Assembly: GCF_003576645.1 (NCBI RefSeq)
Contig: NC_044924.1
Location: forward strand, 18,439,254-18,503,253
Length of the DNA: 64,000 bases
Direction of reading: 5' to 3'
DNA from: Ipomoea triloba
Taxonomy: Eukaryota; Streptophyta; Magnoliopsida; Solanales; Convolvulaceae
Position numbers and translations under genes: made by a program. Position 1 is the first letter of the stretch, and each line of letters begins with the position of its first letter. The notes under the pieces are model-generated. The model made no database searches. It saw only the letters and a list, made by a program, of their open reading frames with translations, and was not told the origin of the DNA. Below are positions 1 through 12,799 of this stretch, piece by piece.

Positions 1-651
1 TTATATTGTTAGAGCGAAGTCTATTCGCCGTTATGTCGTCATGTTGGGATAAGGAGAGGTGCCCACGGGAAGGCTTGAGTGCCACGGCCCGGGGTTGGGA
101 TAAGGGAGGAACCTACGGGAGGGCTGGAGTGCCATGGCCCGAGGTTGTAGGCCTCACTCTTGCTATATGAAACTAAGGAAGTTTTAAAAATGAGTAAAGA
201 GTTACTCTGTAACGTCTTTGAGAAAGAAATGATTTTGTCTTACGAGACGAGTGGATTTTGATTCACTGAACGATATACTATTTTCCAAATGATTATGTTT
301 TCAAACCTTTGTCTACTTTTGAGTGACATTGGATATCCTTACTTAGCCGTCGCGCTAACTGCACTTCAATGTGTTTCTTATCAGTTGCAGATTAGTGTGG
401 GCCCCTGTAGCCGATGAGCTCGGAATAGAAGGGAAGTACAGGTTGAGGTCTACTCTTTGATGTAGACAGGGATTGTTATTAATGTTGTAAGTTTAGCCTG
501 TGCACTTAGAGTGGAGTTTGTCAAAGAGGTGATAGAATTCACTCTAGGTGTGGCGGTAGCACCCGGTTTTCTGTTGATATGATGTAAGCTTCCGCAGCGT
601 TTTATTACGGATTTTGTAATAAATGTAAGAGTTGAAAATTGGGGTGTTACA
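1..651 (+). mobile_element. 3' part of an LTR (TGTAAYACCCC family), cut by window start
   Basis: The stretch ends in GGGGTGTTACA at 651, directly followed by satellite sequence (acttcccctaac). The same terminal bases end the complete solo LTR at 43286-45762, and the last 100 bp are nearly the same. Bases 50-150 hold two imperfect copies of a GC-rich minisatellite unit also found, inverted, at 13346-13470 and expanded at 23522-24062. The LTR is in plus orientation. No coding sequence is visible. Its left end and left target duplication lie outside the window. Confidence 0.8.
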
Positions 652-2153
652 ACTTCCCCTAACTTTACTACCTATCCTGTTCGTAAATAGAAGCAAATCA
701 AGATAAACATCAACCACACTAGATATATGAACGGAGAATATTGGCCATTTATTACTTTGTAGTGGGAGTCGTTTGATCTTCTTGAGAGTTATGTATATTA
801 GTGATGTTGTAGTTTTGACGTTTTGGTTTAGGTGTGGATAGTGATAAAACGGAGAAGACGTTCCCCGAGTGTCGTGTTCTCAAGGATGACAAATTGGAAC
901 CGAATCAAGCGTTTGACATTTATGATGTTAAGAGACAAGAGTTACAAGATTAACTCAAAGCAAAAGAAATCATGGTGAAGAGGTTTGACAAAAGTAAAGC
1001 AAAAGCAATCAATTAAAGAAAGAAAGGAGATGGATGTCCTATCTTGGTCTCATGTTTGATACTTCTATAGGGTGTTCTAGGCAATGCAACTAGGTTTCTA
1101 TCAAGGGAGCCCACGACACCATCACTGATTGGCGTCACACTTCGGACTCCCGGTTCTTAAGTCGGGTGGGCATTTTAACAAACCCTTGGTCTACCACATC
1201 TCCCGGGCCTCGTCATCCCGGATAAAGGATGGGGATGTAACCGATTATGACTCGTATAGGCCCGATATCTCGCAACCTATACTTCCCCTAACTTTACTAC
1301 CTATCCTTGTCGTAAATAGAAGCAAATCAAGATAAACATCAACCACACAAGATATATGAACGGAGAATATTTGCCATTCATTCCCCTTGTAGTGGGATTC
1401 GTTTGATCTCCTTGAGAGTTATGTATATAAGTGATGTTGTAGTTTTGATGTTTTGGTTTTAATAAAACGGAGAATAAGTTCCCCGAGTATCGTGTTCTCA
1501 AGGATGGCAAATTAGAATCGAATCAAGCGTGTGACTTTTATGATGGTAAGAGACAAGAGTTACAAGATTCACTCAATGCAAAAGAAACCATGGTGAAGAG
1601 GTTTGACAAGAGTAAAACAAAAGTAATCAATTAAAGAAACAAAGGGGGTGGATGTCCTATCTAGGTCTCCACTTGGTCTACCACTTCTCCTTGGCCTCGT
1701 CATCCCGGACCAAGGGTGGGGACGAAGTCGATTAGGGCTCGTATAGGCCTGATATCTCGCAACCTATACTTCCCCCAATATTACTACCTATTCTTGTCGT
1801 AAATAGAAGCAAATCAAGATATACATCAACCACACAAGATATATAAACGGAGAATATTTGCCATTCATTACCTTGTAGAGGGAGTCGTTTGATCTCCTCG
1901 AGAGTTATGTATATTAGTGATGTTGTAGTTTTGACGTTTTGGTTTAGGTGTGGATAGTGATAAAACGGAGAAGACGTTCCCCGAGTGTCGTGTTCTCAAG
2001 GATGAAAAAATAGAACCGAATCAAGCGTATGATATTTATGATGTTAAGAGACAAGTGTCACAAGATTCACCCAAAGCAAAAGAAATCATGGTGAAGAGGT
2101 TTGACAAAAGTAAAACAAAAATAATCAATTAAAGAAAGAAAGGAGATGGATGT

Positions 2154-2446
2154 AAATCGAGGGTCACTCAAACAAGTGAGGAACTAGGGTCAAGGTTAGG
2201 TGAGAGAAAAACTAAAAGCCTCACCTGGGCATAACAAAAGACTCTCGAACCACTTTATGAAGCCTAGCTTCTCTAGAAGAAGAGATTATCTGAGACTCGA
2301 TAGCAGGAACATAACCATAAATCTATTCAAAACCTTCAACTGAAAATTTAGAGACTCATGATTTCACAAACTTGAAATTTTATATTTCAAACTACGATGT
2401 CTTACAAAACACACTAAACCTCCTTTTATAGGTATGAAGGATGGTT
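2154..2446 (-). other. Endogenous pararetrovirus promoter/leader fragment inside satellite
   Basis: The reverse complement of this stretch matches the intergenic/leader region at about 20398-20680, including the TATAAAA box (here inverted at 2424-2430), the run ggttttgaatagatttatgg and the ctcacc-rich part before the primer-binding site. The left edge, aaatcg, corresponds to the last bases before the viral tRNA-Met primer-binding site. The satellite monomer stops at gatggatgt (2153) and resumes at gagccgacgac (2447). It is more diverged from copies A and B than they are from each other, so it is probably an older insertion. A second copy with the same left junction lies at 10849-11142. Confidence 0.85.
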
Positions 2447-3504
2447 GAGCCGACGACACCATCACCGATTGGCGTCACACTTCGGACTCCCGGTTCTTAA
2501 GTCGGATGGGCATTTTAACAAACCCTTGGTCTACCACATCTCCCGGGCCTCGTCATCCCGGATAAAGGATGGGGATGTGACCGATTATGACTCGTATAGG
2601 CCCGATATCTCTCAACCTATACTTCCCCTAACTTTACTACCTATCCTTGTCGTAAATAGAAGCAAATCAAGATAAACATCAACCACACTAGATATATGAA
2701 CGGATAATATTTGCCATTTATTACCTTGTAGTGGGAGTCGTTTGATCTTCTTGAGAGTTATGTATATTAGTGATGTTGTAGTTTCGACGTTTTAGTTTAG
2801 GTGTGGATAGTGATAAAACGGAGAAGANTTCGTAAATAGAAGCAAATCAAGATAAACATCAACCACACTAGATATATGAACGAAGAATATTTGCCATTTA
2901 TTACCTTGTAGTGGGAGTCGTTTGATCTTCTTGAGAGTTATGTATAATAGTGATGTTGTAGTTTTGATGTTTTAGTTTTAATAAAACAGAGAAAAAGTTC
3001 CCCGAGTGTCATGCTCTCAAGGATGACAAAATGGAACCGAATCAAGGGTGTGACTTTTATGATGGTAAGAGACAAGAGTTACAAGATTCACTCAATGCAA
3101 AAGAAACAATGGTGAAGAGGTTTAACAAAAGTAAAACAAAAGTAATCAATTAAAGAAAGAAAGGAGATGGATGTCTTATTTGGTCTCATGTTTGATATTT
3201 CTATAGGGTGTTCTAGGCAATGCAACTAGGTTTCTATCAAGGCAGCCGACGACAACATCACAGATTGGCGTCACACTTCGGACTCCCGGTTGTTAAGTCG
3301 GATGGGCATCTTAACAAACCCCCGGATACCGATTATGACTCGTATAGGCCCGATATCTCGCAAACTATACTTCCCCTAACTTTACTACCTGTCCTTGTCG
3401 TAAATACAAGCAAATCAAGATAAACATCAACCAAACAAGATATATGAACGGAGAAGATTTGCCATTCATTCCCTTGAAGTGGGATTCGTTTGATCTCCAT
3501 GAGA

Positions 3505-3689
3505 GTTATGTACATTAGTGATGTTGTAGTTTTGATGTTTTAGTTTGTTATGTACATTAGTGATGTTGTAGTTTTGATGTTTTAGTTTGAATAAAACGGA
3601 GAAAAAGTTCACCGAGTGTCGTGCTCTCAAGGATGACAAAATGGAACAGTTCACCGAGTGTCGTGCTCTCAAGGATGACAAAATGGAAC
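3505..3689. repeat. Two exact 42-bp tandem duplications
   Basis: Bases 3505-3546 are repeated exactly at 3547-3588, and 3606-3647 exactly at 3648-3689. Both pairs lie inside one satellite monomer, at different phases, and neither shows divergence between copies. See the finding on the 42-bp quantum. Confidence 0.95.
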
Positions 3690-4282
3690 CGAATCAAGCG
3701 TGTGACTTTTATGATGGTAAGAGACTAGAGTTACAAGATTCACTCAATGCAAAAGAAATAATAGTGAAGAGGTTTGACAAAAGTAAGACTAAAGTAATCA
3801 ATTAAAGAAACAAAGGGGATTGATGTCCTATCTAGGTCTCCACTTGGTCTACCACTTCTCCTAGGCCTCGTCATCCCAGAGCAATGGTGGGGATGAAGTC
3901 GATTAGGGCTCGTATAGGCCTGATATCTCGCAACCTATACTTTCCCTAACTTTACTACCTATCCTATTCGTAAATAGAAGCAAATCAAGATAAACATCAA
4001 CCACACTAGATATATGAACGAAGAATATTTGCCATTTATTACCTTGTAGTGGGAGTCGTTTGATCTTCTTGAGAGTTATGTATATTAGTGATGTTGTAGT
4101 TTCGACGTTTTAGTTTAGGTGTGGATAGTGATAAAACGGAGAAGACGTTCCCGGAGTGTCGTGTTCTCAAGGATGACAAATTTGAACCGAATCAAGCGCT
4201 TGACATTTATGATGTTAAGAGACAAGAGTTACAAGATTCTCTCAAAGCAAAAGAAACCATGGTGAAGAGGTTTGACAAAAGA

Positions 4283-4624
4283 AAAACAAAAATAATCAAT
4301 TAAAGAAAGAAAGGAGATGGATGTAAAACAAAAATAATCAATTAAAGAAAGAAAGGAGATGGATGTCCTATCTAGTTCTCCACTTGGTCTACCACTTCTC
4401 CTAGGCCTCGTCATCCCAGACCAAGGGTGGGGATGAAGTCGATTAGGGCTCGTATAGGCCTGATATCTCGCAAGATGAAGTCGATTAGGGCTCGTATAGG
4501 CCTGATATCTCGCAACCTATACTTCCCCTAAGTTCGTATAGGCCTGATATCTCGCAACCTATACTTCCCCTAAGTTTACTCCGGCCTGATATCTCGCAAC
4601 CTATACTTCCCCTAAGTTTACTCC
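4283..4624. repeat. Cluster of four 42-bp tandem duplications
   Basis: Exact neighbouring pairs: 4283-4324/4325-4366, 4432-4473/4474-4515, 4492-4533/4534-4575 and 4541-4582/4583-4624. The last three overlap one another, so a local segment was copied repeatedly with the start shifted each time while the length stayed at 42. Confidence 0.95.
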
Positions 4625-7600
4625 ATATCCTGTTCCTAAATACAAGCAAATCAAGATAAACATCAACCACACAAGATATATGAACCGAGAAGATTTGCCA
4701 TTCATTCCCTTGAAGTGGGATTCGTTTGATCTCCGTGAGAGTTATTTATATTAGTGATGTTGTAGTTTTGATGTTTTAGTTTGAATAAAACGGAGAAAAA
4801 GTTCCCCGAGTGTCGTGCTCTCAAGGATGACAAAATGGAACTGAATCAAGCGTGTGACTTTTATGATGGTAATTGACAAGAGTTACAAGATTCACTCAAC
4901 GCAAAAGAAATAATAGTGAAGAGGTTTGACAAAAGTAAAGCCAGAGTAATCACTTAAAGAAACAAAGGGGATTGATGTCCTATCTAGGTCTCCACTTGGT
5001 CTACCACTGCTCCTGGGCCTCGTCATCCAGGACCAAAGGTGGGGATGAAGTCGATTAGGGCTCGTATAGGCCTGATATCTCGCAACCTATACTTCCCTTA
5101 ACTTTACTACGTATCATGTTCATAAATAGAAGCAAATCAAGATAAACATCAACCACACTAGATATATGAACGGAGAATATTTGCCATTTATTACCTTGTA
5201 GTGGGAGTCGTTTGATCTTCTTGAGAGTTATGTATATTAGTGATGTTGTAGTTTTGACGTTTTGGTTTAGGTGTGGATAGTGATAAAACGGAGAAGACAT
5301 TCCCCGAGTGTCGTGTTCTCAAGGATGACAAATCTGAACCGAATCAAGCGCTTGACATTTATGATGTTAAGAGACAAGAGTTACAAGATTCACTCAAAGC
5401 AACAGAAACCATGGTGAAGAGGTTTGACAAAAGTAAAACAAAAGTAATCAGTTAAAGAAACAAAGGGGGTGGATGTCCTATCTAGGTCTCCACTTGGTCT
5501 ACCACTTCTCCTAGGCCTCGTCATCCCAGACCAAGGGTGGGGATGAAGTCGATTAGGGCTCGTATAGGCCTGATATCTCGCAACCTATACTTCCCCTAAG
5601 TTACTCCCTATCCTGTTCCTAAATACAAGCAAATCAAGATAAACATCAACCACACAAGATATATGAACGGAGAAGATTTGCCATTCATTCCCTTGAAGTG
5701 GGATTCGTTTGATCTCCGTGAGAGTTATTTATATTAGTGATGTTGTAGTTTTGATGTTTTAGTTTGAATAAAACGGAGAAAAAGTTCCCCGAGTGTCGTG
5801 CTCTCAAGGATGACAAAATGGAACTGAATCAAGCGTGTGACTTTTATGATGGTAAGAGACAAGAGTTACAAGATTCACTCAACGCAAAAGAAATAATAGT
5901 GAAGAGGTTTGACAAAAGTAAAGCCAGAGTAATCAATTAAAGAAACAAAGGGGATTGATGTCCTATCTAGGTCTCCACTTGGTCTACCACTGCTCCTGGG
6001 CCTCGTCATCCGGGACCAAAGGTGGGGATGAAGTCGATTAGGGCTCGTATAGGCCTAATATCTCGCAACCTATACTTCCCTTAACTTTACTACCTATCAT
6101 GTTCGTAAATAGAAGCAAATCAAGATAAACATCAACCACACTAGATATATGAACGGAGAATATTTGCCATTTATTACCTTGTAGTGGGAGTCGTTTGATC
6201 TTCTTGAGAGTTATTGTAACACCCCAATTTTCACATCTTGGATTTATTACAAAATCTTTAAAATATAATACATTGCGGAAGCGTCTAACCAGCAGAAAAC
6301 TGGGTGTTACCGCCACGCTTAGGTATCTTTCCTATACCCAAACGCTAAGGCTAAACTTACAACCTCAAATAACCATATCAATATCCAGATATGTACGTAT
6401 GGAAATAATCCCTCCAGGGTGTCTATTCTAGGAATGAGTAATCTTCAACCTCGACTCCCATCCTAATTAGAGCTCATCGGCCACAGGGGCCCACGCTAGA
6501 CTGCATCTAATAAAGGACACAATGAAGTGTAGTTAGCACGACGGCTAAGTAAGGAAATTCATTGTCACTTAATAATAGACAAAGGTTTGAAAACATAAAT
6601 AATCTGAAAGCTTTATAAAGTTTTACCCATGATTTGAAAATCTACCTGCAACCAAACGATTTATGGATAGCATAATAGCGTATATACGTTAAACCATGTA
6701 AAGCTTTTCTCATATAAGAGATATTCATTTCCTCATTATTGTTTCAAATAAAATATGTGCCAATAATCACAACTTCCACATGTATGCACCATATCATACT
6801 CATAATCATACCCATACTCATACTCATCCTCATACTCATAATTATCATCATAATCATATAAGCATTTAAATAGAAATAACAGCTTTTACCATAATGAAGT
6901 TAAAGATATTCCAATTCACACCACAATTTCCTTCTCATTTCCATCATCTCACCACAACCTAGTTATTCCAACTAGGGGAAGCAGATCTAGGACCTTTAGT
7001 GTGCACACCCCTTGTCGGGATTCCAAGCCCGCAGGTTAGTCACTAGCTCTAGTAACCCTGGATCTGTTTCTACAAGGTTACTCAAGTGGTTAACACCAAT
7101 CACTTCAGGGCCCATTGTTTGTGAATCCATTGTGAATGTTAAAAGGAATAGTCTCCAACTTCACACCATAATTTCATTTTATCACATTCTTTACTTTCTC
7201 ACTTATGCACTTTAAACAGTATAAACATACTTTCGCATATATATATATATAATAACGTAATTATGATCTCTTAACCCATCATCAATGTCAAAAATTACCA
7301 TGATTAGAAACTAAGCCTAATTATCCTCTAATTATAGTAGCATCATCACCAACAATTATCATATCATGCTTCACATTTAATAATTACTATTAAACCATGA
7401 ACCCCTCATTGCCACACACTTCATTATCACCATACGGTAATATGCATCCTCACCTATAATCGTCAATTAGCTCAACAACTTAGTGACATCACCATTATCA
7501 ATAACATTATTCATTATTCCATCATCCTTATTTAACTCTATCCTTAGCAGTAATTTCACCACTAACAAATCATATAAACAGATCACTTCGACAACAATAA

Positions 7601-7915
7601 TATTAACATCATCCCTAAGCTTCAAGCAACAACATCATCCATAACCCATAAGTAATTCATACTTAATAACTACTAATTACCTCCTCACTATACTTAATCC
7701 ATATCTAACCCTTAACCTTAATTTCTTCATAATCCACCATCAATGACAACATTACAGTACCTTCAACACCACTAATTTATAATCTCATCCTCATTATTAC
7801 TTCATCAAAATTTAATTATCATCACCCAATCATCAATATACTTAACATAACCAGTTCATCATTAATCCTTAATCATTCCCAAAATCAATAATATTTGCAC
7901 TTAAACACCTCAACA

Positions 7916-8253
7916 NNNNNNNNNNNNNNNNNNNNNNNNNNNNNNNNNNNNNNNNNNNNNNNNNNNNNNNNNNNNNNNNNNNNNNNNNNNNNNNNNNNNN
8001 NNNNNNNNNNNNNNNNNNNNNNNNNNNNNNNNNNNNNNNNNNNNNNNNNNNNNNNNNNNNNNNNNNNNNNNNNNNNNNNNNNNNNNNNNNNNNNNNNNNN
8101 NNNNNNNNNNNNNNNNNNNNNNNNNNNNNNNNNNNNNNNNNNNNNNNNNNNNNNNNNNNNNNNNNNNNNNNNNNNNNNNNNNNNNNNNNNNNNNNNNNNN
8201 NNNNNNNNNNNNNNNNNNNNNNNNNNNNNNNNNNNNNNNNNNNNNNNNNNNNN
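7916..8253. other. Assembly gap (338 N)
   Basis: Run of N inside the solo LTR. By alignment with the element at 43286 it lies in the part holding the gtatggttttcgaattttt motif and the GC-rich cgcgtcc block. Confidence 0.95.
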
Positions 8254-8866
8254 TCTCTCTGGACCAGTTTTGGAGAAAAATTCGAAAACCATACTTCCAC
8301 TACTCCTATCATTATGAAATTTTATATGCGGGTTCTACACTTATAGAACTACATGTCTAAAAAAAATAGGATAAAAATACCTTACCAATTTTTCCCAATA
8401 AATCTCGGAAGTTACTGCCAGAATCTACCCTGATTTCCTTTCACTATTTTCACAAGTACAAGCCTATATGGACATAAATACAACATATACAAGCATATCC
8501 AAGCTATGAACATGTATACAAAAATATTCCCAAAGCTCCAAAACACCATATTTCAACCAAATAATCAATTATCTAATTTCAAGTGACTAAACCAACTTAA
8601 GGGAATTCCTTACCTCAACCGGGTTACTAGTTCTCGTAGAAGGCTTTTGGAGTTGATTTCCCCAATTTCACCTTAAAATCCTATGATTCCACCAACAACA
8701 TATCACAACATACAAGAAATCTTAACTTAGATTCAAGCTCTAGGAAGGATTATAAAGCTTTTTACCGATTAAAATCGAAGTCTTACCGAACAAAATTGAC
8801 ACTTGAGAAGGATTTTGGCTATGCAAATTGATGGAAGAAAATGGTGAAGAAGATGAAAGGATCACC

Positions 8867-8886
8867 CTCTCTCTCTCTCTCTCTCT
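8867..8886. repeat. (CT)10 microsatellite
   Basis: Ten perfect CT repeats inside the solo LTR, followed by ttttc. Its LTR orientation is minus, so on the element's own strand it is (AG)n. No function is implied. Confidence 0.9.
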
Positions 8887-10848
8887 TTTCTCACGAAATG
8901 GGAATGGGAAATGAAGACATGAAATTTCTTCATTCTTATCTCAACATATATATATCCCTTATAAGATAAGATAAAGGGAAAAATAATAAAATAATAAAAT
9001 ATCTTCCACCCATTTGGCTTATGGGATAAGATTAAGAAAATAATAAAATAATAAAATATCTTCCAACTTATCAGTTGGGGTCCAAACAGATAATGTTTCG
9101 GTGGAAAATAATTTAAATAGGAAGAATTTTGAAACCAAAAATTTACCTCAGACTAAAACTCAAAATTGGGCCAGGTCCGGTATACCGCGAAATTTTGCGA
9201 TGCTACGATCACAACAAATTTTCACCCTTATACTCCGTCCAATTTCAACTTAACTAAGCAGGAAGTTCATACTTAGTCCTAATATGCATAATCATCCATT
9301 TCCTAGGGAAATCCGAACTGAAAATTAGTCCTCAAAAATTTTACGGTTCGTGACCGGCACGAACGATCGCAACTTAATAACAACTATACTTCCTTATAAA
9401 AATTCCTTTGAAGCATCTGAAGATCATAACAAATGAATGTCAACGCCTTAAGATAAAATAATAATGTTAGGAAAATACGGGGTATTACAGTTATGTATAT
9501 TAGTGATGTTGTAGTTTTTACGTTTTGGTTTAGGTGTGGATAGTGATAAAACGGAGAAGACGTTCCCCGAGTGTCATGTTCTCAAGGATGACAAATTGGA
9601 ACCGAATCAAGCGCTTGACATTTTTGATGTTAAGAGACAAGAGTTACAAGATTCACTCAAAGCAAAAGAAATCATGATGAAGAGGTTTGACAAAAGTAAA
9701 GCAAAAGCAATCAATTAAAGAAAGAAAGGAGATGGATGTCCTATCTTGGTCTCATGTTTGATACTTCTATACGGTGTTCTAGGATTTGCAACTAGGTTTC
9801 TATCAAGGGAGCCGACGACACCATCATTGATTGGCGTCATACTTTGGACTCCCGGTTCTTAAGTCGGATGGGCATTTTAACAAACCCTTGGTCTACCACA
9901 TCTCTCAGGCCTCGTCATCCCGGATAAAGGATGGGGATGTGACCGATTATGACTCGTATAGGGCCGATATCTCGCAACTTATACTTCCCCTAACTTTACT
10001 ACCTATCCTTATCGTAAATAGAAGCAAATCAAGATAATCATCAACCACACAAGATATATGAACGGAGAAGATTTTCCATTCATTCCCTTGAAGTGGGATC
10101 GTTTGATCTCCATGAGAGTTATGTATATTAGTGATGTTGTAGTTTTGATGTTTTAGTTTTAATAAAACGGAGAAAAAGTTCCCCGAGTGTCGTGTTCTCA
10201 AGGATGACAAAATGGAACCGAATCAAGCGTGTGACTTTTATGATGGTAAGAGACAAGAGTTACAAGATTCACTCAACGCAAAAGAAATAATAGTGAAGAG
10301 GTTTGAAAAAAGTAAAGCAAGAGTAATCAATTAAAAACAAAGGGCATTGATGTCCTATCTAGGTCTTCACTTGGTCTACCACTTCTCCTAGCCTCGTTAT
10401 CCCGGACCAAGGGTGGGGATGAAGTCGATTAGGGCTCGTATAGGCCTGATATCTCGCAACCTATACTTCCCTTAACTTTACTACCTATCCTGTTCGTAAA
10501 TAGAAGCAAATCAAGATAAACATCAACCACACTAGATATATGAACGGAGAATATTTGCCATTTATTACCTTGTAGTGGGAGTCGTTTGATCTTCACTAGA
10601 GTTATATGTATATTAGTGATGTTGTAGTTTTGACGTTTTGGTTTAGGTGTGGATAGTGATAAGAGAAGACGTTCCTCGAGTGTCGTGATCTTAAGGATGA
10701 CAAATAGGAACCGAATCAAGCGTGTGACATTTATGATGTTAAGAGACAAGTGTTACAAGATTCACCCAAAGCAAAAGAAATCATGGTGAAGAGGTTTGAC
10801 AAATGTAAAACAAAAATAATCAATTAAAGAAAGAAAGGAGATGGATGT

Positions 10849-11142
10849 AAATCGAGGGTCACTCAAACAAGTGAGGAACTTGGGTCAAAGTAAGGTGAGA
10901 GAAAAATTAAAAGCCTCTCCTGGGCATAATAAAAGACTCTCGAACCACTTTATGAAGCCTAGCTTCTCTAGAAGCAGAGATTATCTGAGACTCGATAGCA
11001 AGAACATAACCATAAATCTATTCAAAACCTTCAACTGAAAATTTAGAGACTCATGATTTCACAAACTTGAAATTTTATATTTCAAACTGCGATGTCTTAA
11101 AAAACACACTGAACCTCCTTTTATAGGGATGAAGGATGATTC
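10849..11142 (-). other. Second pararetrovirus leader fragment inside satellite
   Basis: Nearly the same sequence as 2154-2446 and with the same left junction (gatggatgt then aaatcg), again the reverse complement of the viral leader with its inverted TATAAAA at 11119-11125. The right junction differs: viral sequence runs to about 11142 and the monomer resumes at tgttctaggcaatgc, upstream in phase from the resumption point of the first copy. A shared left junction points to one insertion that was later copied with the satellite, then altered at its right side in one copy. Confidence 0.85.
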
Positions 11143-11425
11143 TGTTCTAGGCAATGCAACTAGGTTTCTATCAAGGGAGCCGACAACACCATCACTGATT
11201 GGCGTCACACTTCGGACTCCCGGTTCTTAAGTCGGATGGGCATTTTAACAAACCCTTGGTCTACCACATCTCGCGGGCCTCGTCATCCCAGATAAAGGAT
11301 GGGGATGTGACCGATAATGACTCGTATAGGCCCGATATCTGGCAACCTATACTTCCCCTAACTTTACTACCTATCCTTGTCGTAAATAGAAGCAAATCAA
11401 GATAAACATCAACCACACAAGATAT

Positions 11426-11701
11426 ATGAACGGAGAAGATTTGCCATTCATTCCCTTGAAGTGGGATCGTTTGATCTCCATGAGAGTTATGTATATTAGT
11501 GATGTTGTAGTTTTGATGTTTAGTTTTAATAAAACGGAGAAAAAGTTCCCCGAGTGTCGTGCTCTCAAGGATGACAAAATGGAACCGAATCAAGCGTGTG
11601 ACTTTTATGATGGTAAGAGACAAGAATTACAAGATTCACTCAATGCAAAAGAAATAATAGTGAAGAGGTTTGACAAAAGTAAAACTAAAGTAATCAATTA
11701 A
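11426..11701 (+). other. Coding-like segment of the satellite monomer, 91 codons
   Basis: In this monomer a single frame stays open for 91 codons, ending KSKTKVIN then stop. Shorter 60-codon versions of the same frame recur at 1950-2132, 4121-4303, 5273-5455 and 9536-9718, with conserved residues such as FPECR, EPNQA and KRFDKSK. In the right-hand array the same frame (there on the minus strand) carries a TAG just before FAECR in almost every unit. I do not recognise a protein family. It may be an old exon or transposon coding fragment captured in the monomer, or a chance frame kept by array homogenisation. The lack of a start in most units and the variable upstream frame argue against a working gene. 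Confidence 0.3.
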
Positions 11702-12438
11702 AGAAATAAAGGTGATTGATGTCCTATCTAGGTCTCCACTTGGTCTACCACTTCTTATGGGCCTCGTCATCCCGGAGCAAGGGTGGGGATGAAGTCGATT
11801 AGGGCTCGTATAGGCCTGATATCTCGCAACCTATACTTTCCCTAACTTTACTACCTATCATGTTCGTAAATAGAAGCAAATCAAGATAAACATCAACCAC
11901 ACTAGATATATGAACGGAGAATATGTGCCATTCATTACCTTGTAGTGGGAGTCGTTTGATCTCCTTGAGAGTTATGTATATTAGTGGTGTTGTAGTTTTG
12001 ACGTTTTGGTTTAGGTGTGGATAGTGATAAAACGGAGAAGACGTTCCCCGAGTGTCGTGTTCTCAAGGATGACAAATTAGAACCGAATCAAGCGCTTGAC
12101 ATTTATGATGTTAAGAGACAAGAGTTACAAAATTAACTCAAAGCAAAAGAAATCATGGTGAAGAGGTTTGACAAAAGTAAAACAAAAGCAATCAATTAAA
12201 GAACGAAAGGAGATGGATGTCCTATCTTGGTCTCATGTTTGATACTTCTATAGGGTGTTCTAGGCAATGCAACTAGGTTTCTATCAAGGGAGCCGACGAC
12301 ACCATCACTGATGTGCGTCACACTTCGGACTCCCGGTTCTTAAGTCGAATGGGTATTTTAACAAACCCTTGGTCTACCACATCTCCCGGCCCTCGTCATC
12401 CCGGATAAAGGATGGGGATGTGACAGATTATGACTCGT

Positions 12439-12799
12439 GGTGTGGTGGTGGTAGTGGTGTTAGTGGCGGTGGTGGTGTTGGTGGTGATGATGATGTTGGT
12501 GGTAATAGGGCTAGGGTTGAAAACGAATCGAATCGAGTCAAATACCTTGCTATTCGATTTGAATTAGTCGACTATTTTAAGTATTTTGAGAACTATTTGT
12601 ATTTGTATTCGATAAATATTAGAATTTAAAATTTTATTTGTAATCGATTTGGCTATTACATTATTTGAATATACTCGATTCGACTCGAATATTCGAATTC
12701 GAAATGCTGAACTTAATTTTGTTTTCTCAATTTCTCTAAGAAATTAAGATAAAATGTAATAAAAATTTAAATTTAAATAGCATAAAATTTTCTATTAAT
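12439..12799. other. GGT-rich and AT-rich non-satellite sequence
   Basis: 12439-12505 is dominated by GGT/GTT/GAT triplets (a low-complexity run that translates as glycine-rich). 12520-12720 is AT-rich with repeated tcgaat/attcga motifs, as is common in degenerate transposon ends. No convincing gene and no clear terminal repeats are visible. Confidence 0.6.

Larger units (their letters stand above)
652..6214 (-). repeat. Satellite array, left block 1 (degenerate, minus orientation)
   Basis: Tandem repeats in reverse orientation to the array right of 28696. Successive copies of the anchor cgtaaatagaagcaaatc start near 690, 1311, 1801, 2653, 2832, 3398, 3970, 4634, 5118, 5623 and 6103. Spacing is therefore uneven, with long units of about 570-660 bp and short ones near 490 bp. 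Short units lack the roughly 115-bp part holding the cttcggactcccggttc segment. Two sequence subtypes are mixed, one with gtgtggatagtgataaaacgg and one with ttttaataaaacgg. The block also contains a viral leader fragment (2154-2446), a single-N join at 2828 and six exact 42-bp duplications. The unevenness suggests an old array edge. Confidence 0.9.
6215..9489 (-). mobile_element. Solo LTR, 5-bp TSD GTTAT, Tekay/Del-like
   Basis: Starts TGTAACACCCC and ends GGGGTATTACA (TG...CA ends), flanked by the 5-bp duplication GTTAT at 6210-6214 and 9490-9494. The satellite reads continuously across the insertion once one copy of the duplication is removed. Its reverse complement matches the element at 43286-45762 along its length, with a longer middle. 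Length is 3,275 bp including the gap 7916-8253. It has no internal region, primer-binding site or coding capacity, so it is a solo LTR left by LTR-LTR recombination. A related LTR at 17772 is followed by an iMet primer-binding site, which supports the LTR call. Long LTRs with iMet priming fit the Tekay/Del chromovirus clade; that clade name is inference. Confidence 0.85.
9490..12438 (-). repeat. Satellite array, left block 2 (minus orientation)
   Basis: Continuation of the left array after the solo LTR, starting in the middle of a monomer at gttatgtatattag, exactly where 6214 left off. Long and short monomers are mixed as in block 1. It ends abruptly inside a monomer at gattatgactcgt (12438), where GGT-rich DNA begins. 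It contains a second pararetrovirus leader fragment at 10849-11142. Confidence 0.9.

Noticed and set aside
7869..8317. Long open frames through the N-run, and similar ones at 34064-34538, 40322-40973 and 60484-61017.
   Set aside because: They are open only because N cannot encode a stop.
6215..9489. DNA transposon with TGTAA...TTACA inverted ends.
   Set aside because: The inverted match is about 11 bp, the target duplication is 5 bp, and a relative is followed by a tRNA-iMet primer-binding site, which fits an LTR.
11205..11235. CENP-B-box-like word (cttcggactcccggttc) in the satellite.
   Set aside because: It lacks the required spacing and the CGGG end of the box, so a centromere role cannot be supported from it.
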